A DNA stretch of 64,000 bases from Terrimesophilobacter sp963702165 (GCA_963702165.1 OY969722.1:1054001-1118000), one strand, 5' to 3'. Shown: positions 7,088 through 16,701, counted from the stretch's first letter. The notes: generated from the letters alone by a model not told the origin. Program-made: numbers and translations.

Positions 7088-9406
7088 CTACTGGCGCGGC
7101 ACGACACGCTCGCTCCACAGCACCACCCTGCCCTGCGCATCCGACGTCACCAGCACCAGCCCGGCGGTGTCCGTCCTGGCGGGCGTCGTGCCCACTCCGG
7201 CGAGCAGCGCGATCGTGCGAGGATCCGGGTGCCCGTACCGGTTCTCCCCCACTCCGATCAGCCCGACGGTCGCGCCGAGCCGCGCGTACAGGGCGTCGCT
7301 CTGGTCGCGCGAGCCGTGGTGCGCCACCTTGACGACATCCACCCGCGGCGGTCGGGCGGATGCGAGCAGGCGCATCTGCTCCTCCTCGCCGAGGTCGCCG
7401 AGGAACAGCGCGTCCAGGCACGTCGAGTCAGCGCACGCTGCGCCGTCGACGTGCATCACGAGGCTCGAAGGGTTGCCCGGTTCGAGCCCGGCGGCGCGAG
7501 CCGGCGGCCACAGGATGCGCCAGCGCAGCTCCCCGAGGGTGCCGCTCGCCCCGGCCGCCACCTGCGTCACCGTCGCACCGGATGCTGCGAGCTGAGCCCT
7601 CAGCCGGTCGTCGGCCGGTTCGGCGCTCGGCCCGACGAGGACATGATCGACCCTGCCGAGCAGCGCGGTGGCGCCGCCAACGTGATCGAGGTCGAAGTGG
7701 GTGAGCACGAGCAGTTGGAGCCGTCCGATGCCCAGGTCGTCGAGGCAGTCATCGAGCAGCTCCGGGGACTCGCCCGCGTCGATCAGCGCAACCACTCCGC
7801 TGTTGCGCACAACCATCGCGTCGCCCTGCCCGACGTCGCAGGCCGCGTACTGCCAGTCGGCGGGTCGCGTGAGACTGCGCCCGATGCCGCCGCCGATCAC
7901 GATCCCGCCGTATGCGACGCAGGCCGCAGCAACGGCGATCGAGAGCCACCGGCTGCCGCGTCGTGCCGCGATGAGTGCGGCGGCGAGCAGAGCGGCCAGC
8001 GCGACTGCTCCGAGCAGCCCGGGCAGCCACGGCAACAGCGACCCGGGCAGGCCTGCGAAGTACGTCGCGGCGGCGGCAATCCAGGCCGACGGCAGCCACG
8101 CGATCGTCGTCAGCAGCGAACCGACAGGAGCCAGAAGCGGCAGCGTGACGCACGCGAGCAGCCCCAGCACGGTGGCGACAGGCGCGGCAAGGCCTGCGAG
8201 CAGGTTCGCCGCGACTCCGTAGATCGGGATGGCCGGGTTCAGCAGGACGAGCACCGGCTGGCAGGCCAGCTGGGCAGCGATCGGCACGGCCAGGGCCGCG
8301 GCTAGCGGCACCGGCATCCAGCGCGCCAGAGTGCGGGTCAGCCCTCCGGTGAGCAGCAACAGCCCGGCGGTTGCGAGCACCGACAGCACGAAACCGTACT
8401 CGCGGGCCAGCCAGGGGTCGAACGCGAGCAGCACCGTGATGGCAAGGGCCAGCACCGGCACACCCCGCACCGGTCTGCCGCTGGCCAATGCAACCAGCAC
8501 GACCGATGCCATCACCGCCGCACGCATCACGCTCGCTTCCGGCGTCACCAGCACCACGAACCCCGCGAGGGCGACCAGCGCGACCGCGATGCGCCAGCGC
8601 CGGGACAGGCCGAGCGCCGCCCCAGCAAGCACGACCAGCCCGACCACGACAGCGCAGTTGGCGCCAGAGACAGCCGTGAGGTGACTGAGCGCGGTCTCCT
8701 TCATGGCAAGGTCGAGCCCGTCCCCGACAGCCGAGGTGTCACCGATGGCGAGCCCGGGCAGCAACCTGCCACCGTCGCCGGGCAGCTCCAGCGCCGCGGC
8801 CCGGAAGCGCTCGCGCAGACTGTTCGCCCAGTCCAGTGCCCACCCCGGCTGTGCGGTCACGGTCGCCTCTCCGTGTGCGAAGAGCAGGAAGGCGACGGCA
8901 TCCCCCGCGGTTGCCGGGACCAGGCGGCCGGTCACCTCCACGCGCGTGCCGATCCCTGCGTCGAGGTCGAGGCCGAAGGCGAGCACGGGGACGGCCAGTC
9001 CGGTGACCTCTTCATCGGTCATCAGCCCGGTCATCAGCCCGGTCATCGTCGCGCGCACCGGGGACTGCTCACGCGCGTGCAGCACACCGTCCGTGACGAG
9101 GGTCGCACCGATGGCCAGTCCGCCCTGGCCCACGTCCCTCAGCGGCTCCGGCCGCCGTGTGCCGTCGCCGATCGCTGCGACACCGAGCAGCAGACCGGCG
9201 AGGGCCAGCCCGACGGCCGCCGCCATCCCGGCACCGCGCCGCGCCGCAGTCGCCGGTCGCAGGGCGACCAGCCCTGCGCATGCGATCGCCGCCGCCCAGG
9301 CCACGACGGATGCCCACGGCAGCGCTTCCGGAAATCCGAGCAGCACCACCAGACTCGCCCACGCGAAGGCGGCCGGCAGGGCGAGGCGCAGGTCGGGAGC
9401 GTTCAT
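7088..9406 (-). CDS. comEC: ComEC/Rec2 DNA-uptake channel protein
   Basis: 772-residue inner-membrane protein of the competence family. Order: N-terminal membrane segments; a ComEC core with the conserved HLTAVSGANC motif (about residue 240) and many hydrophobic helices; and a C-terminal metallo-beta-lactamase-like domain opening with CDVGQGDAMVV, holding the metal motif THFDLDHVGG and a later VAHHGS. In competent bacteria it forms the channel that takes single-stranded DNA into the cell. It overlaps comEA by four bases. Whether this organism is naturally competent cannot be told from this locus. Confidence 0.93.
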   Translation of the reverse strand: MNAPDLRLALPAAFAWASLVVLLGFPEALPWASVVAWAAAIACAGLVALRPATAARRGAGMAAAVGLALAGLLLGVAAIGDGTRRPEPLRDVGQGGLAIGATLVTDGVLHAREQSPVRATMTGLMTGLMTDEEVTGLAVPVLAFGLDLDAGIGTRVEVTGRLVPATAGDAVAFLLFAHGEATVTAQPGWALDWANSLRERFRAAALELPGDGGRLLPGLAIGDTSAVGDGLDLAMKETALSHLTAVSGANCAVVVGLVVLAGAALGLSRRWRIAVALVALAGFVVLVTPEASVMRAAVMASVVLVALASGRPVRGVPVLALAITVLLAFDPWLAREYGFVLSVLATAGLLLLTGGLTRTLARWMPVPLAAALAVPIAAQLACQPVLVLLNPAIPIYGVAANLLAGLAAPVATVLGLLACVTLPLLAPVGSLLTTIAWLPSAWIAAAATYFAGLPGSLLPWLPGLLGAVALAALLAAALIAARRGSRWLSIAVAAACVAYGGIVIGGGIGRSLTRPADWQYAACDVGQGDAMVVRNSGVVALIDAGESPELLDDCLDDLGIGRLQLLVLTHFDLDHVGGATALLGRVDHVLVGPSAEPADDRLRAQLAASGATVTQVAAGASGTLGELRWRILWPPARAAGLEPGNPSSLVMHVDGAACADSTCLDALFLGDLGEEEQMRLLASARPPRVDVVKVAHHGSRDQSDALYARLGATVGLIGVGENRYGHPDPRTIALLAGVGTTPARTDTAGLVLVTSDAQGRVVLWSERVVPRQ

Positions 9407-9996
9407 ACGGTGACCGAATCGCGCAGGCCGTCGAGGATCCGCTCGCCGATGCCCGACACCGCCAGCAGGTCCTCGACCGAACTGAACCGCCCGTTCGCCT
9501 CCCGCCAGGCGACGATGCGCTCTGCCAGGGCCGGGCCGATGCGCGGCAGCGTCTCGAGAGTGGCGACGTCGGCTGTGTTCAGGTTCACCAGGCCTGCCAC
9601 GCTGCCTGCGGCGGGCGGTGGGAGGGCACCAACCGCTACAACCACCAGTTGCTCCCCGTCGCCCACCAGTCGCGCCAGGTTCTGCTGCGACCGATCGGCA
9701 GCGTCGGTGAACCCGCCCGCCGCGGCGATGACATCGATCACGCGCGCGCCATCGCGCAATTCGTACAGCCCCGGCCGGTTCACCTCACCGAGCACGTGCA
9801 CGAAGATCACCGCCTCACCGGAGGTGGCCACCCCGTCCGAGTGGGTCGGCGCGGTGACAACCGTCGGCCGGTTTCCGGATAACGCCGTGACCAGCACCGC
9901 GACACCGAGGCCGGCGATGAGCAGCACGACGGCCGCCCCGACGCCGATCCGCAGCCTCGGCGATCGGGACGCCGCAAGCGGATCGGGCGGTGACAT
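9403..9996 (-). CDS. comEA: ComEA family DNA-binding protein
   Basis: About 197 residues. Order: one N-terminal membrane anchor, an SLBB-like segment (VLGEVNRPGLYELRDG), then two helix-hairpin-helix motifs in the last 65 residues (LNTADVATLETLPRIGPALAERI and LLAVSGIGERILDGL regions). It acts as a surface DNA receptor that feeds ComEC. I chose ATG 9996 (MSPPDP), because the frame extends 21 residues upstream to 10059 but those residues are Arg/Gly-rich and unlike the family. Its stop overlaps the comEC start. Confidence 0.88.
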   Translation of the reverse strand: MSPPDPLAASRSPRLRIGVGAAVVLLIAGLGVAVLVTALSGNRPTVVTAPTHSDGVATSGEAVIFVHVLGEVNRPGLYELRDGARVIDVIAAAGGFTDAADRSQQNLARLVGDGEQLVVVAVGALPPPAAGSVAGLVNLNTADVATLETLPRIGPALAERIVAWREANGRFSSVEDLLAVSGIGERILDGLRDSVTV

Positions 9997-10148
9997 GCCG
10001 CGACGGTAATCGCGCCCGTTGCGCCGACCCTGCGATGGGCAGCCAACTGTGCGGAGCATCCGAGGGGTGTACCGGATGGTGGATCGGACAACCGGCGGGA
10101 CCGCCCCGGCCGTGGCACACTAGCGTCATCGTGGAAAGGCGGGCGGAC

Positions 10149-10919
10149 ATGGCAGAGATCGCTGACCGGACGGTCGTCGAGGTGCGCGGCGTCGCGATCG
10201 GAGCCGGCATCCCGAAGATCATCGTCTCGCTCACCGGCGCATCACCCGACGAGCTGGAGACCCAGCTCGCCGCGCTCGCCGGCCATCCGGTGGACCTGGT
10301 GGAGTGGAGGGTGGACCGCTTCGCCCGGCACGATTCCGTCGCCGCCGTGCTCGGCATGCTGCGGCGCGTCGACGAGCTGCTCGGCCGCCACCCGCTGCTG
10401 TTCACCGTCCGCACCGCGAGCGAGGGCGGCGACGCCGCGCTCGACGACGACGCCTACACCGCGCTCGTCGGCGCCGCGCTCGACAGCGGGGATGTCGACG
10501 TCATCGATGTCGAGTTCCAGCGCTCCGGCGCGGCCCGGCTGATCGCATCCGCTCACGACCGCGGGGTGCCGGTCATCGCCTCCAGCCACGACTTCGCCGC
10601 GACACCGCCCACAGAGGAGCTGGTGGCCCGCGGGCTGGCGATGCAGGAGCTGGGTGCCGACATCCTGAAGCTTGCGGTCATGCCGCACTCCACCGCCGAC
10701 CTGCTCACCCTGCTCGACGCCACGCGGCAGCTGCGGGAACGCAGCATCCGCCCGCTCATCACCATGGCGATGGGCCCGCTCGGCGCGGTGACCAGGGTCG
10801 CCGGTGGGGTGTTCGGGTCGGCTGCGACGTTCGGCCGGCTCGGCGAGGAGTCCGCTCCCGGACAGCTCCCGGTCGACGGACTCCGCGCCGCGCTCGAACT
10901 GCTCGACACCGGCGACTAG
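10149..10919 (+). CDS. aroD: 3-dehydroquinate dehydratase, type I
   Basis: 256 residues. Converts 3-dehydroquinate to 3-dehydroshikimate through a Schiff base. Visible family motifs: the EWRVD strand, the catalytic histidine in SSHDF, and the Schiff-base lysine in ADILKLAVMP. The frame is open upstream to 9990, but ATG 10149 (MAEIADRT) fits the family length of about 250 residues. Most high-GC actinobacteria use type II (AroQ), so a type I enzyme is a minor point of interest. It converges on leuS with a gap of seven bases. Confidence 0.9.
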   Translation: MAEIADRTVVEVRGVAIGAGIPKIIVSLTGASPDELETQLAALAGHPVDLVEWRVDRFARHDSVAAVLGMLRRVDELLGRHPLLFTVRTASEGGDAALDDDAYTALVGAALDSGDVDVIDVEFQRSGAARLIASAHDRGVPVIASSHDFAATPPTEELVARGLAMQELGADILKLAVMPHSTADLLTLLDATRQLRERSIRPLITMAMGPLGAVTRVAGGVFGSAATFGRLGEESAPGQLPVDGLRAALELLDTGD

Positions 10920-10926
10920 GGCGTTA

Positions 10927-13479
10927 TCAGCCCTTCGTCGCGATGCTGACGATCTTCGGCGCGCGCACGATCACGTTCACGATCTCGCGCCCACCGATGG
11001 CGCGCTTGGCGCCAGCGGTGTCGAGCGCGAGACGCTCCAGTTCGTCAGCGGCGATGTCAGGGCTCACGGTCAGGCGATCACGCACCTTGCCGTCCACCTG
11101 CACGACGCAGGTGACCGATTCCTCGACCAGCAGCGCCGGGTCGGCCGTACGCCAGAGCGCGCTGGCAACCGTGGGCTGGTGGCCGAGCGTCTCCCACATC
11201 TCCTCCGCGGTGTACGGAGCGAACAGGCTCAGCGCGAGCGCCACGGTCTCGGCGGCCTCGCGCACCGCGGCATCCGCGGGGCCAACACCGCTGTCGATCG
11301 CCTTGCGGGTCGCGTTGACCAGTTCCATGATGCGCGCGACGGCGACGTTGAACTTGAAGCCCTCGATGAGCCCAGGCGCGTCAGCGAGGAACCGGTGGGT
11401 GACCCGTCGGAGGGCGACGTCCCCCGTTGTGAAGTCGATCCCGGGTTCGCTCGCGATGTCGTTCGCGAGCCGCCACGCGCGGGCCAAGAACTTCGCCGAC
11501 GCGTGCGGTGCGACATCCGCCCAGTCGATGTCGTCCTCCGGCGGGCCGGCGAACGCCATCGTCAGGCGCACCGCGTCGACTCCGTGCTCGTCGAGCTGGT
11601 CACTGAGTCGCACCAGGTTGCCGCGGCTCTTGCTCATCGCCGAGCCGTCCATGAGCACCATGCCCTGGTTGAGCAGCGCAGTGAATGGCTCGGTGAAGGT
11701 GAGGTAGCCCATGTCGAACAGCACCTTGGTGATGAAGCGGGCATAGAGCAGGTGCAGGATGGCGTGCGTAACACCTCCGATGTACTGGTCGACCGGCCCC
11801 CACTTCTCCGCCTCGGCGGGGTCGAAGGCCTGCGTGTCGTCGTTCGGGTTCAGGAACCGCAGGTAGTACCAGGAGCTGTCCACGAAGGTGTCCATGGTGT
11901 CCGGGTCGCGCTTGGCCGGCGTGCCGTCGCGCGGGTCTTCGACAGTCATCCAGTCGGTAGCGCCACCGAGCGGCGAGGTGCCCTTCGGGGACAGGTCGAG
12001 CCCCTCGCTCGGCGGGAGGGTCAGCGGCAGCTGGTCCTCCGACATCGGGATGAGTTCGCCGTCCGCGCCGTGGATGATCGGGATCGGGGTGCCCCAGAAG
12101 CGCTGGCGGGAGATCAGCCAGTCGCGCAGCCGGTAGTTCTTCGCCGCGCGACCGGTGCCCGCTTCCTCGAGCAGCTCGATCATGCGTGCGATCGCGTCCC
12201 GCTTGGACAGCCCGTCCAGCGGGCCGGAGTTGATCATCCGCCCGTCGCCGAGCAGCGCCTCACCGGTCGCGACCGGGTCGAGCACTGCGGCGTCGGATGC
12301 GACCGGGTCGTCACCCGCATCCGTCTCGATGCTCGGATCGATCGCGACGGTCGTGTCGACCACGACCCGCACGGGCAGGCCGAACTTACGGGCGAAGTCG
12401 AGGTCACGCTGGTCGTGCGCCGGGACCGCCATGATCGCGCCGTGACCGTAGTCGGCGAGCACATAGTCGGCTGCCCAGATCGGCAGCCGCTCACCGTTTA
12501 CCGGGTTGACCGCGTACCGGTCGAGGAACACGCCGGTCTTCTCCCGGCTGGCATCCTGCCGGTCGATCTCGGTCTCCTTCTGCACCGCCGTCAGGTACTC
12601 GGCGAACGCGGCCTGCACCTCGGGGGTCGAACCGTCAACCAGCTCGGCTGCGAGCTCGGAGTCGGGTGCCACGACCATGAAGGTCGCGCCGAACAGTGTG
12701 TCGGGGCGGGTCGTGAACACGGGGACCTTGTCCTCGCGGCCCTCGATCTCGAACTCCACGTCAGCGCCGGTCGAGCGGCCGATCCAGTTGCGCTGCATCG
12801 AGAGGACCTTGGACGGCCAGTGCCCCTCGAGCTGTTCCAGATCGTCGAGCAGCCGGTCGGCGTAGTCGGTGATCTTGAAGTACCACTGGGTGAGCTTCTT
12901 CTTCTCGACGAGATGATCGCAGCGCTCACAGCGACCGTCGACTACCTGCTCGTTGGCGAGCACGGTCTGGTCGAACGGACACCAGTTGACCCAGCTGGCC
13001 TTGCGGTAGGCGAGGCCCTTCTCGTACATCTTCAGGAACAGCCACTGGTTCCACTTGTAGTACTCGGGGTCGCTCGTGTGCAGCACGCGGTCCCAGTCGA
13101 AGGATGCCGCGTACTGCTTCATGCTCTTCTTCTGCTGGGCGATGTTCTCGTAAGTCCAGGCGAGCGGGTCGACGCCGCGCTTGATGGCGGCGTTCTCGGC
13201 GGGGAGGCCGAAGGAGTCCCAGCCGATCGGGTGCAGCACGTTGTAGCCGCGCTGGCGCCAATAGCGGGCGATGACATCACCCAGCGCGTACGCCTCGGCG
13301 TGACCCATGTGCAGGTCGCCGGAGGGGTACGGGAACATGTCGAGCACGTACTTGCGCGGACGCGTGTCGGTCGGGTCCGAGGTGGAGAAGGGCTGAAGCT
13401 CGTCCCACACCGCCTGCCACTTCTGCTGGATGCGGGCGATGTCGTACTCGGGCGCGTCGTCTGCGCTGTGATCGGCCAA
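10927..13479 (-). CDS. leuS: Leucine-tRNA ligase
   Basis: 850-residue class I aminoacyl-tRNA synthetase charging tRNA-Leu. The ATP site signature is HMGH (residues 57-60, within PYPSGDLHMGH). A zinc-ribbon-like pair of CxxC motifs stands near residue 190, a large editing domain occupies the middle, the KMSKS equivalent reads AMSKS, and the anticodon-binding domain is complete. Length and order match bacterial LeuRS. The gene is monocistronic, with the second copy of the palindromic repeat in its upstream gap. Confidence 0.97.
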   Translation of the reverse strand: MADHSADDAPEYDIARIQQKWQAVWDELQPFSTSDPTDTRPRKYVLDMFPYPSGDLHMGHAEAYALGDVIARYWRQRGYNVLHPIGWDSFGLPAENAAIKRGVDPLAWTYENIAQQKKSMKQYAASFDWDRVLHTSDPEYYKWNQWLFLKMYEKGLAYRKASWVNWCPFDQTVLANEQVVDGRCERCDHLVEKKKLTQWYFKITDYADRLLDDLEQLEGHWPSKVLSMQRNWIGRSTGADVEFEIEGREDKVPVFTTRPDTLFGATFMVVAPDSELAAELVDGSTPEVQAAFAEYLTAVQKETEIDRQDASREKTGVFLDRYAVNPVNGERLPIWAADYVLADYGHGAIMAVPAHDQRDLDFARKFGLPVRVVVDTTVAIDPSIETDAGDDPVASDAAVLDPVATGEALLGDGRMINSGPLDGLSKRDAIARMIELLEEAGTGRAAKNYRLRDWLISRQRFWGTPIPIIHGADGELIPMSEDQLPLTLPPSEGLDLSPKGTSPLGGATDWMTVEDPRDGTPAKRDPDTMDTFVDSSWYYLRFLNPNDDTQAFDPAEAEKWGPVDQYIGGVTHAILHLLYARFITKVLFDMGYLTFTEPFTALLNQGMVLMDGSAMSKSRGNLVRLSDQLDEHGVDAVRLTMAFAGPPEDDIDWADVAPHASAKFLARAWRLANDIASEPGIDFTTGDVALRRVTHRFLADAPGLIEGFKFNVAVARIMELVNATRKAIDSGVGPADAAVREAAETVALALSLFAPYTAEEMWETLGHQPTVASALWRTADPALLVEESVTCVVQVDGKVRDRLTVSPDIAADELERLALDTAGAKRAIGGREIVNVIVRAPKIVSIATKG

Positions 13480-13605
13480 AATGTCTCCTCAGGCGAAGGG
13501 TCGGCGCCTCTTCCGACCCGATCTACCAGCGTACCGGCACCCGGCCGCAAGCCCGATCCGCCGCCCCGCGCTTGGCTGCGGTGGCCCTGATGTGCTGGAT
13601 TCTCC

Positions 13606-13708
13606 CTGTTGTGCAGGACTTTTGACCCGAAACGGGCCTGGATGCCTGCAAACCGGTCGCCGGACAGCAGAAAGTCCTGCACAACAAGGGGTCTCCTGCA
13701 TAACAGGG
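13606..13708. repeat. Palindromic intergenic repeat, copy 2
   Basis: TGTTGTGCAGGACTTT at 13607-13622 is repeated as an exact inverse at 13671-13686. The loop carries the inverse of the CAGGCATCC[A/G]GGCCCG core seen in copy 1 (5905-6012), and both copies end with CCTGCATAAC[A/G]GGGAGCG. It lies between leuS and pabB, both on the minus strand; nothing else was recognised in the 238-base gap. Confidence 0.75.
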
Positions 13709-13717
13709 AGCGACAGG

Positions 13718-15106
13718 TCAGTCGGCCGAGGCGCCGAGCACACTGAGCAGCGCGCGCGCCTTGATGCGCACCTCCTCGAGCTCCTCCTGGGGCACCGACA
13801 GCGCCGTGATGCCACCACCGGCGCCGACCGTCGCCCCGCGCTCATCGAGCACGATGGTGCGGATCACCATCGCCAGGTCGATCCGTCCGTCCAGCCCGAA
13901 GTAGCCGAGCGCGCCGGAGTAGACGCCGCGGGCGCGCTGCTCGAGCGCGTCGAGGGTGAGGATCGCGCTGTGCTTGGGCGCGCCGGTCATCGACCCCGCT
14001 GGGAAGCACGACTCGACGGCGTCCACGCCGCTGGCATCCGGGCGCAGCCTGCCCGTCACGGTGCTGACCAGCTGGTGCACCTGCGCGTAGCTCTCCACTT
14101 CCATCAGCCCGGTCACCGTGACCGTGCCCCGCTCGCTGACCCGGCCGATGTCGTTGCGCATCAGGTCAACGATCATCAGGTTCTCCGCCCGCTCCTTGTC
14201 GCTGGATTCGAGCTCTGCCCGCAGCGCAGCATCGTCGGCCGCGGTCTGCCCGCGACGACGAGTGCCCTTGATCGGTCGCGTCTGCACCATTCCGTCCGGC
14301 GTGACCAGGAGGAACTGCTCCGGCGAGGAGCTCAGGATGGCGAGCTCTCCGACCCGCAGGAAGGCGCCGTGATGCGCAGGGCTGGTGGCGCGCAGCCGGA
14401 GGTAGGTCTCCGCAGCATCCGGTCGCGTGTCGACGCTCGCTTGCGTCGTCAGGCACAGCTGGTAGGCGTCGCCGCGCCGGATCGCCTCCTGACAGCTGGT
14501 GATCTTCTGGAGGTAGTCGGCATCGGTGTACGCCCAGGCGGCGGTCGACCGCCGCGCGGGAGCCGGTGGCTCCGGCATCCGGGCGTCGCGCAGCTGCGCA
14601 ACGACCCGATCCCGCCACAGCGCCAGCTCCCCCGCCCAGGAGTCGCCGAGCGCGACGAGGGTCACGGTGCGGGCGGCGTGATCGAAGGCCACCGCCCGGT
14701 CGACGAACAGCAGCGCGGCATCCGGATGCGCGGAGCGCCTCCCCAGTCCGGTGCCCATCGTCTGCGCGTGGAGCTCGTAGCCGAGGTAGCCGACCCAGCC
14801 GAGCTGGAACACCCCGGCCGCCGGATCCGGCTGCCCCCCGCTTGTGGAGCGCATTTCCTCGCGCAGGAAGTCGAAGATGGTGCCGGGCGTGCGCTCGCCG
14901 TGGGCCGTCACCGAGCCATCCGCAACCGACGCCGTCACCAGCCGGGATGAGCCAGCCAGGTAACTCCACCCCTCGGTGGCCGAGGGCCCGGAGTCGAGCC
15001 ACACCGCGCCGGGCGAATCCGCGAACAGGCCGAACGCCGCCGCAGGGTCGACCCAGCCCGGAATGAGGTGCGTCAACACGCGGGATCCGGGGGTGCGCTG
15101 ACGCAT
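13718..15106 (-). CDS. pabB: Aminodeoxychorismate synthase, component I
   Basis: 462 residues. Makes 4-amino-4-deoxychorismate from chorismate, with ammonia from a PabA glutaminase, on the way to folate. The chorismate-binding domain fills the C-terminal half. The lysine of the PIKGT motif marks PabB rather than TrpE, which has PIAGT. The motifs DLMRNDIGRV, FPAGSMTGAPK and YSGALGYFGLDG are present. No glutaminase domain is fused. The divergent pabC starts only 11 bases away, so both genes probably have very short or absent leaders. Confidence 0.9.
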   Translation of the reverse strand: MRQRTPGSRVLTHLIPGWVDPAAAFGLFADSPGAVWLDSGPSATEGWSYLAGSSRLVTASVADGSVTAHGERTPGTIFDFLREEMRSTSGGQPDPAAGVFQLGWVGYLGYELHAQTMGTGLGRRSAHPDAALLFVDRAVAFDHAARTVTLVALGDSWAGELALWRDRVVAQLRDARMPEPPAPARRSTAAWAYTDADYLQKITSCQEAIRRGDAYQLCLTTQASVDTRPDAAETYLRLRATSPAHHGAFLRVGELAILSSSPEQFLLVTPDGMVQTRPIKGTRRRGQTAADDAALRAELESSDKERAENLMIVDLMRNDIGRVSERGTVTVTGLMEVESYAQVHQLVSTVTGRLRPDASGVDAVESCFPAGSMTGAPKHSAILTLDALEQRARGVYSGALGYFGLDGRIDLAMVIRTIVLDERGATVGAGGGITALSVPQEELEEVRIKARALLSVLGASAD

Positions 15107-15117
15107 ACGCTAACTCT

Positions 15118-15910
15118 ATGAGCCACACCGACCTCCTCCGCTGGAACGGCAGCGCGCTGGAGCCGCTGGAGTACTGCGACCCGAGCGAGTACGTCCTGGA
15201 GGCCGCCGATTCCTGGCTGGTCGAGGATGGTCAGACCCTCGCCCTCGGGCTGCACCGCGAACGGTTCACTCACGCGATCGCTGCGCGCGGCTTCGATATC
15301 GATCCGGATGCGTTCTGGCGCGCGGCTATCGAGCGCATCCCGAACGAAGGAGTCTGGTTCCCCAGAGTCGAGCTGCAGTCCCGCGGCGGTGCCGGCCTGT
15401 TCGTGCTGCGGCTTCGCAGCGCACCGGAACGCTCGCAGGCGATCTCCCTCGCGACGCACAACGGCCCGGACCCACGCACCGCACCGCTCATCAAGGGGCC
15501 AGACCTGGCGGCGATGACCAGGCTGCGCGGGGAGGCGAAGCTCGCGGGAGCCGATGAGGCGGTCATCCTGCGGGATGGGCTCGTGGTCGAGGGGTCGACC
15601 ACGGCGCTGCTCTGGTGGGAGGGCGACGTGCTGTGCCAGCCGCCGCTCGACGCTGGAGCGGATCCACAGCGTCACGGCGAGGGCGCTGATGGGCATCGTC
15701 CTGGCGCTCGGCACGAGTGTCGAGGAGTCGGCAGCGACCCCGGCCGACCTGGACGGCCGCGAGTTGTGGGCACTGAACGCGCTGCACGGCATCCGCATGG
15801 TCACCGGGTGGGTGGACGGACCGTCGCTCGCGGCTGAACCCGGTAGGCTCCACACCTGGCGCACGCGACTGGATGCGCTGCGCACGACCCCCGAAGGACC
15901 AACCGCGTGA
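15118..15910 (+). pseudogene. pabC: 4-amino-4-deoxychorismate lyase (PabC), interrupted by a +1 frameshift
   Basis: PLP-dependent lyase, BCAT/D-amino-acid aminotransferase family, that releases 4-aminobenzoate from the PabB product. The first frame (from 15118) carries the N-terminal part, including the likely PLP lysine in PLIKGPD and the GLVVEGSTTALLWW segment. At about 15651-15653 the homology jumps one base, to the frame that reads LERIHSVTARALMGIVLALG, ALNALHGIRMVTGWVDGP and stops at 15910. Removing one base after the LD codons (CTCGAC) restores a single protein of about 263 residues. Because the product is needed for folate synthesis, a sequencing error is a serious alternative to true decay. 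The stop overlaps the DedA start. Confidence 0.8.
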
Positions 15911-16581
15911 ACGCCATCCTTGACTGGATCCTGGCGACTGTCTCTTCCGTGCATCCGGCGGTCCGAACGCTGCTGGCCGGCGTGGCCATCATGCTCGAGA
16001 CGTCGGTGCTCATCGGCCTGATCGTGCCGGGCGACAGCGTGGTGATCGTCGCGAGCACCGCGATCAGCAACTGGGTGGAGTACCTCTCGCTCATCCTGGT
16101 CGTCATCGGCGGCGCGCTCGCCGGGGAGAGCATCGGCTTCGCCCTCGGCCGGTACTTCGGACCGAAGATCCGGGACTCCCGGCTCGGCGGATGGATCGGA
16201 CGGGACAACTGGCGTCGCGCCGAGAACTACCTGGACAGGCGCGGCGGAATCGCGGTGTTCGTCTCGCGCTTCCTGCCGGTGCTGCACTCGCTCATCCCGC
16301 TGACCGTCGGCATGAGCTCGATGACCTACCGCAAGTTCATGACCTGGACCATCCCCGCCTGCGTCATCTGGGCCGTCGCCTACGCATCCGTCGGCTGGGC
16401 CGCGGCGGGGACCTATCGCGAGCTGTCCAAGCAGCTGCACTGGGCGGGCTACGTGTTCGTGGGCATCATCGCCCTGTTCCTGCTGCTGATCCTGATCGTG
16501 AGGACCGTGCTGCAGCGCAGCCAGGCCAGGCACATGGAGCGCCCGGGCGATGGTGACGCCAACACCATCGACGACGCCTGA
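15907..16581 (+). CDS. DedA family membrane protein
   Basis: 224-residue inner-membrane protein of the DedA/VTT (SNARE-associated) family, linked to undecaprenyl-phosphate or phospholipid flipping and membrane homeostasis. It shows the family pattern: an early LIVPGDSVV segment, GALAGESIGFALGRYFG, the arginine-containing FVSRFLPVLHSLIPLTVGMSSM motif, and several C-terminal membrane helices ending in a polar tail. Start GTG at 15907 overlaps the pabC stop by four bases, so translation is coupled. Confidence 0.88.
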   Translation: MNAILDWILATVSSVHPAVRTLLAGVAIMLETSVLIGLIVPGDSVVIVASTAISNWVEYLSLILVVIGGALAGESIGFALGRYFGPKIRDSRLGGWIGRDNWRRAENYLDRRGGIAVFVSRFLPVLHSLIPLTVGMSSMTYRKFMTWTIPACVIWAVAYASVGWAAAGTYRELSKQLHWAGYVFVGIIALFLLLILIVRTVLQRSQARHMERPGDGDANTIDDA

Positions 16582-16598
16582 CCCGACCCAGCCGCCCC

Positions 16599-16630
16599 AC
16601 CCAGTCGGCCAACACACCCAGTCGGCCAAC
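16599..16630. repeat. Tandem direct repeat of 15 bases
   Basis: ACCCAGTCGGCCAAC occurs at 16599-16613 and 16616-16630, a 17-base period, directly after the DedA gene and next to the inverted repeat at 16636-16691. Only two copies are present, so this is not a CRISPR array. Confidence 0.6.
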
Positions 16631-16635
16631 CCATT

Positions 16636-16691
16636 GAGTCGGGACTTGTTGCCCTTATCCGACCAGCTATTTGGGCGACAACTCCCGACTC
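16636..16691. terminator. Long inverted repeat between convergent genes, probable bidirectional terminator
   Basis: Arms of 19 bases (GAGTCGGGACTTGTTGCCC at 16636-16654 and GGGCGACAACTCCCGACTC at 16673-16691) pair at 18 positions, counting one wobble, around an 18-base loop. It separates the DedA gene from the oppositely oriented substrate-binding protein gene, where a terminator for both is expected. The long arms and large loop also fit a mobile or repetitive intergenic element. Confidence 0.5.
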
Positions 16692-16701
16692 GATGAAGGG
16701 G

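Noticed and set aside
10804..13590. Plus-strand open frame of 928 codons
   Set aside because: Antisense of leuS, which has complete class I synthetase motifs; the composition (Arg, His, Val, Glu rich) is typical of a shadow frame.
15073..16629. Minus-strand open frame of 518 codons across pabC and the DedA gene
   Set aside because: The plus-strand genes have clear motifs; the minus frame is Asp/His/Arg-rich without domains.
16599..16691. Possible CRISPR array
   Set aside because: Only two direct copies two bases apart, without spacers; the rest is one inverted repeat.
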